Positions 11,796 to 23,140 of a stretch of DNA of 64,000 bases are shown in pieces. Source of the DNA: Rugalucina vietnamica. Taxonomy: Eukaryota; Mollusca; Bivalvia; Lucinida; Lucinidae. A program made the translations under genes and the position numbers. The stretch spans positions 45,626,997 through 45,690,996 of the forward strand of contig OZ024883.1 in NCBI GenBank assembly GCA_964017185.1. Direction: 5' to 3'. The notes under the pieces were generated by a model. That model was not told where the DNA came from, ran no database searches, and saw only the letters and a program-made list of their open reading frames with translations. The stretch's first letter is position 1. The number at the start of each line of letters is the position of its first letter.

Positions 11796-12297
11796 TATAT
11801 ATATATTGCACCCGGGTACAAAAATACACCTGTGTGCAAATCTGCTTAAGTGTGTAAATTTGGACCCCTTGTGTAGCGTTTCATCTGCAGGGAAATTGGG
11901 GACAAACCTATTGTTGATTTGTCTTATGACATAGCACGACCTGTGACGCCTGTGGATGAGGATGCCTATGAATCGTATGTTGAATTGATCCATGTTCTAC
12001 TCGGGCTGATAGGGCTCGTGGTCCCAAACCCAAAACTGTAATCGGACCACACATGAGCCATATTTAATCGCGCGTGCACTCAATTATGTCAGCCAGTCGC
12101 TTAAGCCCAGTTCGCACTATCCCGGTTCTAACTCTGGTTCACCACGGTCTGTTCCGGTAAAGACACGCCGGCGAACCGTGACCGGCGAACTTTTCCTGCA
12201 AAGAATGATCGGGATCTCACAGCAACGCTGTTCCGGTACAGCGCGGTCTTTTTCCCGGTATTACCACGGTTGGTTTACTACGGTAAAGTCCAGTGTT

Positions 12298-12350
12298 ACA
12301 TCCCAGCAGGCACATGATGTCATTATGACGTCATGTGCCCGCTGGGATGT
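12298..12350. repeat. 25-bp-arm palindrome
   Basis: ACATCCCAGCAGGCACATGA pairs with TCATGTGCCCGCTGGGATGT around a TTA centre, with two mismatches. It lies in a CCGGT-rich patch (12110-12400) that is probably a small element. Confidence 0.8.
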
Positions 12351-12399
12351 ATCCCGGTTGCCTACGGTAGCGTACCGGTGACTGTCGGTTACGTCCTGG

Positions 12400-13357
12400 T
12401 TTTACAAAAATATTCAAAGATCTTCTTCTCTGAAACCACTGGGCCAATCAAAGCCAAATTTTATAGGAAGCATCAATGGGAAGGGGGAATAAATGTGTTT
12501 ATAAATAATCCAGGTCACATGACCAAGATGGCCGCCATGCCCATATATGGTAAAAACCATTCAAAATTCATCTTCTTCTGAACCAATGGACCAATTTCAA
12601 CAAAACTTGGCATGAACCATCGGGGACTGAAGTACTACAATGTGTTTTAAATTATGACCTTTGGATGACCTTTACCTATTTTACAGCAAGGTCAACATAG
12701 CTCGACAATGCACTTGAATGGGGAAAACTTTTGAAACGTCATTTAAAGTGAAAGTCTTGCAGGAAATGGGCAGTAGGACTGAATATTAATGATTCTGAAA
12801 AAAAAACCTGGACCCCAGGGGCTCATTTGCCCCAGCCCCGGGGCATTATACATGTATATTACCATAATATTCAAACATCTTCTCCTCTGAAACCGCTTCG
12901 CCAATCAAAGCCAAATTTCATGTGAAGCATCTATAGAATAAGGGAATCAATGTATATATAAATAATCAAGGTCACATGACCAAGATGGCCGCCATGCCCA
13001 TATATGGTATAAACCCTTCAAAAATCTTCTTCTACGGAACTGGTGGACCGATTTTGAAGAAACTTGGTATGAAGCATCGATGACTCAAGTACTACAATGT
13101 AGGTATAAATCATGACCCTGTAATGACCTTGACCTATTTTAAGGCAAGGTCAACATGGGTTGCCTATGTATTGGAATGGGTAAACTGTTAAAGTGTCATT
13201 TGAAGGGAAAAACTTGTATGGACAGTATATTGATTATTCTGAAAAAATAATGGCCCAAGGGCTTCACCTGCCCCTATACTGGGACTGTTTTCTATAACAT
13301 CCGTATATACAGCAGATCTCATGTGAGCGTTTACAGGACCATTGGTCCTCTGGTTTT
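12400..13357 (+). repeat. copy of AGCTCACC/GGACCATTGGTCC repeat family
   Basis: Two units of about 458 bp, each with GGTCACATGACCAAGATGG (12511, 12969), end at GTTTACAGGACCATTGGTCC (13330-13350), the family's 3' terminus. The 5' end appears cut off by the CCGGT-rich patch. Confidence 0.7.
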
Positions 13358-13595
13358 ACAATGCGACTCATTATTGTTAAGGTAGAAAAAATTGTAAGTT
13401 TCAGTACTTTATTTAAGGTAGTCTTCTGTGAATTTTAAGTGGAAAAAGGTTGTTAAGGGAAAAAATGTTTTGTAAATGGGCAACAAACTTGGTGTTTCTT
13501 GACTCTTCTTTGTTGAAAAATATTTACAAGTACACCTTTAAAAGAAATAAAGTGATTTTTAGCTCACCATTCAGGTGAGCTTATAGGATAGGGAA

Positions 13596-16296
13596 CAGGG
13601 TTGCCACGGTGAGGGAAAAAAGTCTGGAAAATGATTTTTTTCCAGGTCAGGGAAAAATCAGGGAATTTGGGTTTGAGTCAGGGAATTTGCAAAAAGTGCA
13701 GAAAGTCAGGGAAAAAGTCAGGGAATTTCAAAATTTTCTCAAAAATGATGGTCTTTGGCAATATATTATGTATCACTCAATGTCTTAAACAAATTTGAAA
13801 AATGGAACTCTTTTTCCCTAAAGTCAGATGGCTTTCAGTTTCTCAGAATTTCTTAATTAGTTGCACAAATGTTTCTTTAAACATATTGTTTGACAAGTAA
13901 TTAATTAATCGATCGCAAAATCCAGGTCACATGACCAAGATGGCTGCCACGCCCATATATGGTAAAAATCCTTCAAAAATCTTCTTCTCCAGAACCGGTG
14001 GGCCGATTTCCACGAAACTTGGTATGTAGCATCAGGGACTTCATCCCATCATAGTTTGATAAAATGATGACCCTTGGATGACCTTGACCTATTTTACGGC
14101 AAGGTCAAATTTGGAAACATAGGCTTTTACATGGGAAAAAGTGAAAACTATGGATGTTTTGAAAACTATTGCAGCCTGAGGCGTGAAAAGTGGTAGATGC
14201 AAACAACTAATGGAGTAGATGAAGGTATGTGATTAATTTAGGTCAAGGTCATCTCTTGACCTTGGCCAGTCTGTCATCCATACACATTTTTCAAAGATCT
14301 TCTTTTCTGAACCTGCTTGGCCAATCAAAGTGAAATTTTATGTGGAGCATCTATGGGTAGGGGAGACAAAAGTTTGTTTGCAAAATCCAGGTCACATGAC
14401 CAAAATGGCCACCACGCCCATATATGGTAAAAACCACTCAAAAATCTTCTCCACAACCGGCAGGCCGATTTTCATGAAACTTGGTATGTAGCGTTTGGGA
14501 CTCCAGCCCATCATAGTTTGATCAAATGATGACCATAGGATGACCTTGACCTATTTTACGGCAATGTCAATTTTGGAAACATAGGCTTTTACATGGGAAA
14601 AAGTGAAAACTATGGATTTTTTGAAAACTATTGCAGCCTAAGGCCTGAAAAGTGGTCGATGCAAACAACCAATGGAGTAGATGAAGGTATGTGATTAATT
14701 TAGGTCAAGGTCATCTCTTGACCTTGGCCTGTCTGTCGTCCATACACACTTCAAAGATCTTCTTCTCTGAAACTGCTTGGCCAATCAAAGTGAAATTTTA
14801 TGTGGAGCATCCATGGGTAGGGGAGACAAAAGTTTGATCGCGAAATCCAGGTCACATGACCAAGATGGCCGCCACGCTCATATATGGTAAAAACCACTTA
14901 AAAATCATCTTTTCCAGAACTAGCAGGCCGATTTTCATGAAACTTGGTATGTAGCATTTGGGACTCCAGCCCATCATAGTTTGAACAAATGATGACACTA
15001 GGATGACCTTGACCTATTTTACGGCAATTTCAATTTTGGAAACATAGGCTTTTACATGGGAAAAGTGAAAATTATGGATTTTTTGAAAACTGTTGCAGCC
15101 TGAGACCTGCAAACAACTAATGGAGTAGATGAAGGTATGTGATTAATTTAGGTCAAGGTCATCTCTTGACCTTGGCCAGTCTGTCGTCTATACACACTTT
15201 TCAAAGATCTTCTTCTCTGAAACTGCTTGGCCAATCAAAGTGAAATTTTATGTGGAGCGTCCATGGGTAGGGGGAACGAAAGTGTGATCGCAAAATTTGG
15301 GTCACATGACCAAGATGGCCGCCATGCCCAACTATGATAAAAACCACTCAAAAATCTTCTTCTCCAGAGCCGGCAGTACGCCAAACTTGGTATGTAGCAT
15401 TTGGGACTCCAGCCCATCATCGTTTGTTGAAATGATGACCCTAGGATGACCTTGACCTAATTTACGGCAAGGTCAATTTTGGAAACATAGGCTTTTACAT
15501 GGGAAAAGGCGAAAATTATGGATATTTTTGAAACTGTTGCAACCTGAGACCTGAAAGTTGCTAGATGCAGACAACTAATGGAGTCAGTGAAGGTAAGTAA
15601 TTAATGAAGGCCAAGGTCATTTGTTGACCTTGACCCAAGGTCATTTAAATATCAAAATTAAAATTATGGTTTTCTCAGAAATCACTGGGTTTGGAAACTA
15701 TTGCAGCCTGAGACCTGAAACTTTGCAGATGCAGACAACTTGTGAAGTCAATAAAGGTGTGTGAGTATTCAAGGTCAAGGTCATTTCATGGTGACTTAAT
15801 ACTCCAAGATCAGGCTTCAGGTGAGTGTTCTCAGGACCAGTGGTCCTCTGGTTCTTCAATTAATCTGTTGATTCATTTTGGCTACATGCTAATAAAAAAG
15901 GTAAGTGACCTCAGGAGAGGTCAACATCAGAGGAGATTGCATTAATAACCCATGAGCTTCTGGGTGCTTGGGCGGCCCCCAGACCCCCGCCAAAAATCAT
16001 CTTCCTTATACTTCTAACAATATCAGAAAAAAAGGAAAGTATAGGGGAGAGGGAATGAAAGTTATATATCTTAAGTTTGATATATATCTGTTATGGGCAC
16101 AGCTATAACGATTGATAGTAGAAATATTTTCCCTACATAGGGGACTAATGTAGGGGGAGGGGGTGGGTAAAGGAAGGTGTGATTGCTACAGAGACCTGAA
16201 AATTGGAACAGATAGGTCGATATAAGGGTCTGGAAAACTGTAAAAAGTCATGGAAAAGTCAGGGAATTTTGAAATACAAAATGAGTGGCAACCCTG
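13596..16296. mobile_element. 2.7-kb insertion with CAGGGTTGCCAC inverted ends
   Basis: Left end CAGGGTTGCCAC (13596) and right end GTGGCAACCCTG (ending 16296) are inverted copies, and GGGAA is repeated directly outside both, consistent with a 5-bp target duplication. The ends resemble hAT-type termini, but an 8-bp duplication is not evident. The interior carries GTCAGGGAAA repeats near both ends and a tandem array. No transposase is visible, so it is non-autonomous or a composite. Confidence 0.6.
13925..15750 (+). repeat. tandem array, about 460-bp units
   Basis: GGTCACATGACCAAGATGG or a close variant occurs at 13925, 14390, 14850 and 15300, giving periods of 465, 460 and 450. Each unit repeats TGACCTTGACCTATTTTACG and ACATAGGCTTTTACATGGGA. 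Complete units also carry the palindrome-like TCAAGGTCATCTCTTGACCT. The array ends near 15855 in the family terminus GGACCAGTGGTCCTCTGGTT. Confidence 0.85.
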
Positions 16297-16672
16297 GGGA
16301 AGCACCCGGCGTCCGTCCGGCGTCATCCGTCGTCCACCATTTTCAAAGATCTTCTTCTCTGAGACCGCTTGGCCAATCAAAGCCAAATTTTATGTGAAGC
16401 ATCTATAAGAAGGCGGAACCAATGTGTATATAAGAAATCCAGGTCACATGACCAAGATGGCCGCCATGCCCATATATGGTAAAAACCCTTAAAAAATCTT
16501 CTTCTCCAGAACTGGTTGGTACAATTTTTTTTTTTTTATTTCTATTTCATACCATTAAACTTCGATATAAGATTACTCTCTTATGACTAAAACTGATTTC
16601 ACAAATATTGATAAACTAAGATTGTTTATGTAAGGATAGCAGTGAATTATCCTTAAATTATGTACTCATTAT

Positions 16673-16913
16673 TGAGCCGTGTCATGAGAAAATGGGATTA
16701 TTGTCTGCGAAAACAAAGGCGCAGATCAGCTTGGTACTAACTGCGAAACTGATCAGCACCTTTGTTTTCGCTACACAAATAGAACAGTTCATCTACTTTC
16801 TAAATCCAAAATGTCCAGCCCCTAGCCATCTTCTGTGCATGTACAGCTCGGTTTGTGTCAAACCTGGTCGGAAACCCTGAAGACCAGTTTTCTCTCTCAT
16901 TTGTCGCGGCTCA
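16673..16913 (+). mobile_element. TGAGCC MITE, copy 1
   Basis: About 240 bp, beginning TGAGCCGTGTCATGAGAAAA and ending in an inverted form of GGCTCA. Inside is an imperfect palindrome, GCAGATCAGCTT with AACTGATCAGCACC. It ends 46 bases before the first PASK-like exon. Other copies are at 17563, 19120, 19527 and 24496. Confidence 0.75.
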
Positions 16914-16959
16914 ATTGTAAACTAATTACTCTTACCAAAGAAGAAACTTTTCCTTTTAG

Positions 16960-19900
16960 GACATTCGTAAACAGCGAGCCACAGGTCGTACGATGGATGG
17001 TTCATTTCCTCTCAGTATAGCTGTAAATGTTGATGACACTGACGAAACTGATGTCAACCTCTGTCACACAATATATGAAGATCAGATGGTTTATCGCAGA
17101 GTGATCTGGGTGTTTTCCAACATTAGTGGACTAGTGACGTTCCTCGGGGATGGTACTATACACAGTATCAATGAGAACTTCTCACTAATGTTGTTTGGGT
17201 ACAAGCCTACTGAATTGATCGGCAAGGTATGTTTACTTTGTAAAGGTATTGCAATTTGATAGACAATAAAGGTATTATTATTGAAGTGGTTTATGGGGGT
17301 GTGGTGGCCTAGTGTTTAATTAAACATCTGTCACTGGATTGAGAGGTCTTAGTTCAAACCCATTGGCATCGAGTTATGTCCTTTAGCAACACACAGTAGT
17401 TCCCCTTAATATTGGCTAAAATGCCCAGTAAATAGTGACTCTGTCTTCACATGACTGAAAATTTGTTGATTATAGTGTTAAACCACAAATCAAATATGGC
17501 TGGAGATCCCTGTATTAAAGCATAGAAGTGACAAGTCATATCTGATTTAATTATGTTACAAATGAGCCGTCTCATGAGAAAACCAACAATGTGGTTTCCG
17601 AACAGGTCTGATACAAATTAGGCTGTACAATCAGAGAAGCAGGCTAGAAGCTTGAAATTTTGGATTTAGAAAGAAGAAGAATTGTACTACCTGTGTAGCT
17701 AAAACAAGGGCGCTGATCAGCTTCGTGGTTACCGCAAAGCTGATCTGCGTCATTGTTTTCGCATATGTAGATTGTTGGGTTTCTCATTAGGCGGCTCAAA
17801 TTTAGATTTGGCGGGGATTTTGTGACTCTTCTCTGATCTAAAAGAATATTTTGTACATTTCTATACATTGCAGGATATTTCCATGTTGATTCCTGACTTC
17901 TACGAAATCCTTGACATTGAAGATGACAGTATGCCTCACGCCCCGGTTGACACCGAAATTGACCCTAACATCAGCGGGAAGGTGTCGACACATAGCAGGG
18001 ATTCTGGGAGAAATTCATCTAGAGCCAGTAGTAGAGGTGTGGTGTTTTTTTGTTGTTTTTTTTTTTTCTTTTTTTTTTTCTTTATTGTTTTTCCTATAGT
18101 AAGAAATTTTGGATGTTGAAATCTCTGCTTTAAGTGGTCTAAAAAGCAGCAATATCTGTTTGTTTTATAACAGTATCTCGCAACATTGTCAGGCTAACTA
18201 AGCTGTAGGCAATGCTCCTCACAATTTCATGTTTTTGCTTTAAAAATGCTATTGTCTCTATGGCATCCTGTTGTATTGAAAATTGAAGCATTGGAATTAA
18301 CCTTGTAGATGCAATTAGCTGGGAGTAAGTAATGTTTAAAGTCAGAGACAAATACTTAAAATTTTCTACGGTTCACCTTCAGAATTAATTTATGCAAAGA
18401 AAAAAACACAACAACAACAGTTTTTGAACATTTGGGTATACCTAAAGGTCTTACTCAACTTTCAGGTTTGATTCATGATGTCTACATGATTACTTCTACC
18501 CCTAACAAATTGTAAATGATACAGGTCAATCTCATCATTATAACGCTATCTTTGGAGATCATAGACATACACCAAAGTAAAACCGTCTTGTAGCGAGGTT
18601 ACTTACTGTAGACATATAGCAAAATAATCAGTTTTGGAGCCATGACATGGCTGTGTTCTATTGAAAACTGCATCATAGTGAGGCATGCTATAATGAGATT
18701 CAATTGTAGTAATTGTTTGTTTGCATTGAAGCTTAACGTCCCGGTCAACTATTTTTCAGTCATGTCTGGACGACGGAGCCAGCGCTTCCAGGGTTTAATC
18801 AATACTGTAGGGAGTTAATGTGTCTTGCTCAAGGACAGAACATGTTGCCGCTTGTGGGGATCGAACCCAGGACCTCTCGATTTTGAGTCCAACGCTCTAC
18901 CACTAAGCCACCACGCTCCCTGGCCTGAATTGTACATGTCTTGTCTTTCTCCAGGGTTGACCCATGATGACAGCGATGACCTTGGAATAGGAAGCAGTGT
19001 GACCTCTAGTATAGCCCAAGGGAAACTAGACTTCAACCTCAAGGCCTTCAGTCTACACGAGCCAGGGATCACTTCTACACATAATAAACCCTCTGTGGAT
19101 AAGTTTATCAAAAGGTATATGAGCCACATCATGAGAAACCGGATTTTTGCCTATGCGAAATCAAAGGCGCAGATTAGCTTTGCAGTAACTGCGAAGCTGT
19201 TCAGGGCATTTGTTTTCGCTGCAGGGATAGTACTATTCCTCTTCTTCTTAAATCCGAAATTTCAAGCTTCTAGCTTCTGTGGCTGCGCAGACCAGTTTGT
19301 GTTGGACCTGGTCGGAAAACCCGAAGACCGGTTTCTCGCGTTGCGGTTCAAATGGTATTGCAGTTAGTGCAACTTTTATACATTGTCTTTTTATAGCTTA
19401 AAAGAAAGTAGTAAAAAACAGCTTAACTTTAACAAAAAAATCCATGGTGTTACTTGTCAAGTAGATCAAAAATGCTTATCAGTCAATGCTGTAGGCAAAG
19501 AGCAAAGTACAGATCAGCATGTGAAATGAGCCGCTTCATGAGAAAACCAACAATTTGCTTTTGCGAAAACAAAGGGGCAGACCAGCTTCACAGTGACCGC
19601 AATGCTGTTCATCGCCTTTGTTTTCGCTACACAGATAGTGCAATTCCTCTTCTTCTTAAATCTAAAATTTCAAGATTCTAGCCTGCTTCTGTGACAGTAC
19701 AGGTCGTTTTGTGTCAGAATTCCAAATTGTATGTTTTCTCACACAAAGACTGAAATTGCAGTGATGTCAGTGCTTTATTGTCTTTAATGCTGTACAATGT
19801 CTGGTTTGTATATACTTTATTCACAGTTTGAAGTTTGCAATAAACCTGCTTTAATTTTATCAAAATTATTATTATTATTTTTTTATTCATTTTTACATCC

Positions 19901-20342
19901 CTTTCAAGACTACTTCAGCTCATATGAGATGGGCCAATCAGTAGGTGGGCGAAAATGGGAGAACACTGAGAAAAACCAACTGGCACACCCGCAAGCAGAA
20001 CTTGGCTTGTCTCACATGTGGCAGGTAAGGGGCTCAAACCCACACCGCACACAGCGGTGAGATGAACAAGAGATTAAGAAACAGCGCTCTTATCAAAATT
20101 AGTTTCAAAAGAAAAAAAAATCAGAGACATTTTCTCAGTATGAGTCTTATCTATATTTCAGATTGTCAAATGAATGTTGTGAAATGGATAGAGAGAGCCC
20201 CTCTTGGAGAGAGCCTCTTGCCTCTTGGAGCCTAGTATCTGATCAGCTAGATGATTTGAGGAAGGGGAGTTATAGTCTTGGGACTAATTCTAGCTCCAGC
20301 CTATATGCCACCACTGAAAAAAAACCTTTCAACGTTTATGTA
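16960..20342 (+). CDS. PASK: PAS-domain kinase-like gene, four exons, no kinase domain seen
   Basis: Exons: 16960-17226 (acceptor CCTTTTAG, donor AAG/GTATGT), 17874-18036 (acceptor CATTGCAG, donor AGAG/GTGTGG), 18955-19114 (acceptor TTCTCCAG, donor AAAG/GTATAT) and 20162 onward (acceptor TATTTCAG). All phases agree. Exons 1-2 encode a PAS domain with SGLVTFLGDGTIHSINENF, FGYKPTELIGK and DISMLIPDFY, the pattern of the second PAS region of PAS-domain serine/threonine kinase, a nutrient-responsive sensor kinase. Exons 3-4 encode an acidic, serine-rich linker (HDDSDDLGIGSS, NECCEMDRESPSW). The last exon runs to an in-frame TAA at 20343-20345, or to a possible donor at 20340. No kinase exon was found to 31.9 kb. 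The N-terminal exons are not visible upstream. Family call is firm; whether the gene is complete is not. Confidence 0.8.
17290..17500 (+). mobile_element. tRNA-derived SINE in PASK-like intron 1
   Basis: A-box-like GTGGTGGCCTAGTG and B-box-like TTAGTTCAAACCC are followed by a core CATGACTGAAAATTTGTTGA and GTGTTAAACCACAAATCAAA. The core recurs at 18760 (inverted), 22320 (inverted) and 42260. Confidence 0.7.
17563..17798 (-). mobile_element. TGAGCC MITE, copy 2
   Basis: Begins TGAGCCGTCTCATGAGAAAA and ends in TCTCATTAGGCGGCTCA. The interior is inverted relative to copies 1, 3 and 4. It lies in the intron between the first two PASK-like exons. Confidence 0.75.
18725..18925 (-). mobile_element. 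tRNA-derived SINE in PASK-like intron 2
   Basis: On the minus strand the head reads GTGGCTTAGTGGTAGAGCGT (A box) and GGGTTCGATCCCC (B box), followed by GACATGACTGAAAAATAGTT and GACGTTAAGC. It ends about 30 bases before exon 3. Confidence 0.8.
19120..19350 (+). mobile_element. TGAGCC MITE, copy 3, touching a splice donor
   Basis: Begins TGAGCCACATCATGAGAAAC and ends CGCGTTGCGGTTCA. The exon ends at 19114 and the donor is GTATAT, so the element begins within the sixth intron base. Confidence 0.75.
19527..19740 (+). mobile_element. TGAGCC MITE, copy 4, 3' end eroded
   Basis: Begins TGAGCCGCTTCATGAGAAAA, with the internal palindrome and CTCTTCTTCTTAAATC block of the family. The terminal inverted repeat at the right is not clear. 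Confidence 0.65.
19869..20065 (-). mobile_element. SINE-like retroposon, second copy
   Basis: Same family as 3777-3985, same orientation, with a TTATT-rich tail at the left and AGCTCATATGAGATGGGCCA in the body. It ends about 100 bases before PASK-like exon 4. Confidence 0.6.
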
Positions 20343-20345
20343 TAA

Positions 20346-21430
20346 AGTATTTATTGAATGTATCGGGTGTCTTCCAAATTCCTCATTAATTCCTTTTAGG
20401 CGTAATATCTCACATGTTTTTGTTTTGTTATGAAGTAAGGTATAGTTTTATGTTATAATTATATAATTTTATCGATATAATTTTTCTAAATTCAACACCA
20501 ACCGCAAATTATTCAAATGTTAATGAAAAAGATGTATTTTTCTAATACAAAGGGGAACTACCCATTATTTCAGGTTATTCATAAAAGCCGGAATGTTCAC
20601 TGGTACCGCAATATAAGGTATTGCATTCATATTAGATGACGAAAGGGTGTTTTTGAATAATGCATGTGTGTGCCGTTTGATGGATCCTAGTTTTGGACAG
20701 CGATGTGAGTTTTACATATATGCACAGCTCGCAGGAATTCAGTTGAAAATTATCGCAAACCAGTATAGTTTTCGTAGCGTAAGCCCGGCGTTGTGTCTTA
20801 AATGGTTGCATCCAACTTAGTCTGTGTTTTCTTCATTGTGCGATTCATGTTGTCTTTAATTTTCGTAACTGTCGATTGGCTGGTTAACTTTTGTGCTTAT
20901 TTGAATTTTCACAATGGAACTCTCAGTGATGGTTTCACAGAATCTTATGATTGCGCACTGTTTGGGTATTTCAAAACGTTTGCGTATTTTTTGCGTATTG
21001 CGTACACAACATTTCAAAGTCTGTGACCTTGACCTCATGATCACCCAGGTGGGCCATGATGGTACAACATAAAATTTCAGACATCAAAATATTAACTACC
21101 AACATGCAAAGTATCAACTTGATCCATCAATATGTTCCAGAGATATAGACTTATAAAAACTTCATTACGAAAACTTGCCCATGCAAAAAAGCAAAAATTG
21201 AAAATTTTCATCGGCAAAAAGTGATATTTCAATAATTTTGCTCAAAACATTGATTGTGGGCACACGTTAGAACCGCCTCGCCGATGCGGTTCTAATGAGT
21301 AGCCACAATTTATGTTTTAGATCAGTAACATGAAAAGTAGGTATATGGAGCAACGCCGACACCGACATGTCCGACACCGTGGTGACTACAATATTAGCTC
21401 TTTCTGTACTTTCGTACAGACCAGTTAATG
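20346..21430. other. no gene seen; one small hairpin
   Basis: AT-rich sequence. A hairpin TTAGAACCGC-CTCGCCGAT-GCGGTTCTAA is at 21266-21294. The ORF at 20802-21026 ends at a TGACCTTGACCT word and has no recognisable domain. Confidence 0.5.
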
Positions 21431-21600
21431 CAATAATAGGGGAGCGCAGTGGCCTAGGTGAAGAGCGCCGGACTCCAAATCGAGAGGACCTAGGTTCGAA
21501 CCCCGCTGATGTGTCGTGTTCAAGGTGTCCCTGAGCATGGCACGTTTACTCGCTAAAGTACTTGTTTACACCTAGGAAGCAGTTGCTCTATTGACCTGAG
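21431..21600 (+). mobile_element. tRNA-derived SINE
   Basis: A-box region GTGGCCTAGGTGAAGAGCG and B-box AGGTTCGAACCCC are spaced as in a tRNA, with tail phrases of the SINE family (CAAGGTGTCCCTGAGCATGG). It does not fold into a complete tRNA, so it is not a tRNA gene. Confidence 0.75.
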
Positions 21601-22017
21601 CGGAATTTGTTAACTTGAACGCCAGACACAATCGCCAAACTCACTACAGACAAAGAGGGACGCTGTATTCGACGTCTTAATGTGTTTCTGCTGTATCTCT
21701 TTACTAGTAATTAAACAGGGAATACATAATTAAAGTACATAATTATCTTTTACTTTTGACAGACCAAAATTCTTAACAATGCATTTTGGCCATCGCCATC
21801 GACCATGAGGATTTCGTTCAAAGCTAAAACTTTACTGTTTGATCTAAGTTGACCTTTGTGACAGATTTAAGAATCCATATAGGAGAAAAACCTTATACAA
21901 ACACGCCTAAGCTATTTTAAATTGGACAGCCGGCTTTATAATTCATTGCATCCAAAGATTATATCCAAGTGCATTCAACCAAATATTGGAAACAAGAAAT
22001 ATGACACTATTAAATAA

Positions 22018-22063
22018 TAGACAGACAGACATACAGACAGACAGACAGACAGACAGACAATGT
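22018..22063 (+). repeat. (ACAG)n microsatellite
   Basis: Eight or more ACAG units with one ACAT interruption. The stretch 21601-22017 shows no gene. Confidence 0.9.
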
Positions 22064-22309
22064 CAGGAAAAGTAGGACTCAGGGATAGAATTTACCGTTC
22101 CATTATTATTATCATTATAAGAGGAAGCCCGGCAAGGTACAGCTTCTTTCTAACAGTACTAAAATTTGTTGACTGTGACGTTAAATCATATTAATTCGGA
22201 TGGCCGATTTTTATCTTTGTAAGGATGGTCGGTCTTTTCCCAACTTGATTTCTAGGGCTGGCCCGGTAGTTGGCTCTGCTTGCGCCCCTTCTTGGTCACT
22301 GCTTACTTT

Positions 22310-22400
22310 TGTGTGTTTGTTGGAATGGATTCTTAGCGTCCCAGGCAACAGCTATGGTCATGTCGGGACGTTGCCTCCACTTAATTGGACTTTTACCCAA
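22310..22400 (-). mobile_element. SINE core fragment
   Basis: The minus strand reads GACATGACCATAGCTGTTGC and CTGGGACGCTAAG, matching the core at 42255-42305. The overlapping ORFs are repeat-derived. Confidence 0.5.
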
Positions 22401-22809
22401 AATGAGGACGTCAAGACATCGACAAAGTGCTTCAAATACGTATAAACACCAAACTAAACCACTAAGTGTATGTATGTTTTGACTTTAACCACCTTTCATG
22501 AGCAATCTCGTACCTGAGCGGTCAACTAGTCATCAGATGGTACTGTAGAAGCTTTGCCCGGAGGAACAAAAAGTCCATCTTTTTCATTAAGCCAAATGGG
22601 CGGGGCCCATATTACCACCCAACCACCATTTGCTTACTTTTTACTAGAGTTATTTAATATTTAATGCACATGATCAAACATTCTTCTTGTGCTTTTGTGA
22701 GTGGCCATAAGAATTTGTGTTTTGTGTCGGATCTGTTCGGACAGTGTCATGCTAAGTTTCAAGCCTCTAGCTACTTTCGGATTTCTTTGTTTCGTAGAAG
22801 ACAAAATAA

Positions 22810-22975
22810 TCTGAATCTGAATGGTTTACTGGTGACACGCCAAACTGACAATACCTCACCAGTGGGGGGGGGGGGGGGTTGCGCCAGGAGGGAAATTAGT
22901 CCCTGGCTCTCACAAGAGATGCGAACTTGGACACACAGTCATCAGACATTTCAGCAGAGGAGATAAGAGAATCAG
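22810..22975 (-). mobile_element. 5'-truncated LINE 3' end
   Basis: Tail TCTGAATCTGAATGG, then TTTACTGGTGACACGCCAAA, a G run at 22864-22878, and GAAATTAGTCCCTGGCTCTC. Same element as 53575-54440 and 63194-64000. Confidence 0.8.
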
Positions 22976-23140
22976 GGAAAATAAGAGAATCAATCGTTTG
23001 ATTTTATTAAAATTTTGATTCAGTTAAAATAAAAAGACTCGAGATAAGTTTTGTAATGTTTACTTATGACGTAAATACCATCTAGATATAATTCGTCGTC
23101 TGTTTTCCTGGGCAGCGATTTCAGTCTTATATTCCCCAGC

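Larger units (their letters stand above)
13558..16510 (+). repeat. AGCTCACC-family element split by an insertion
   Basis: The family's 5' hairpin (AGCTCACC and AGGTGAGCT) is at 13560-13582 and its next segment, GGCGTCCGTCCGGCGTC, resumes at 16307. A separate 2.7-kb segment with its own inverted ends sits between them at 13596-16296. A copy of the 5' head without interruption is at 24975-25080, which shows the expected continuity. Sequence resembling the family continues to about 16510. Confidence 0.7.

Noticed and set aside
18868-18925. Upstream extension of PASK-like exon 3 by the long ORF
   Set aside because: This part is a SINE in reverse; the acceptor TTCTCCAG at 18954 marks the real exon start.
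21431-21520. Possible tRNA gene on the plus strand
   Set aside because: Pol III boxes are present but the acceptor stem does not pair and the sequence continues into a SINE core.
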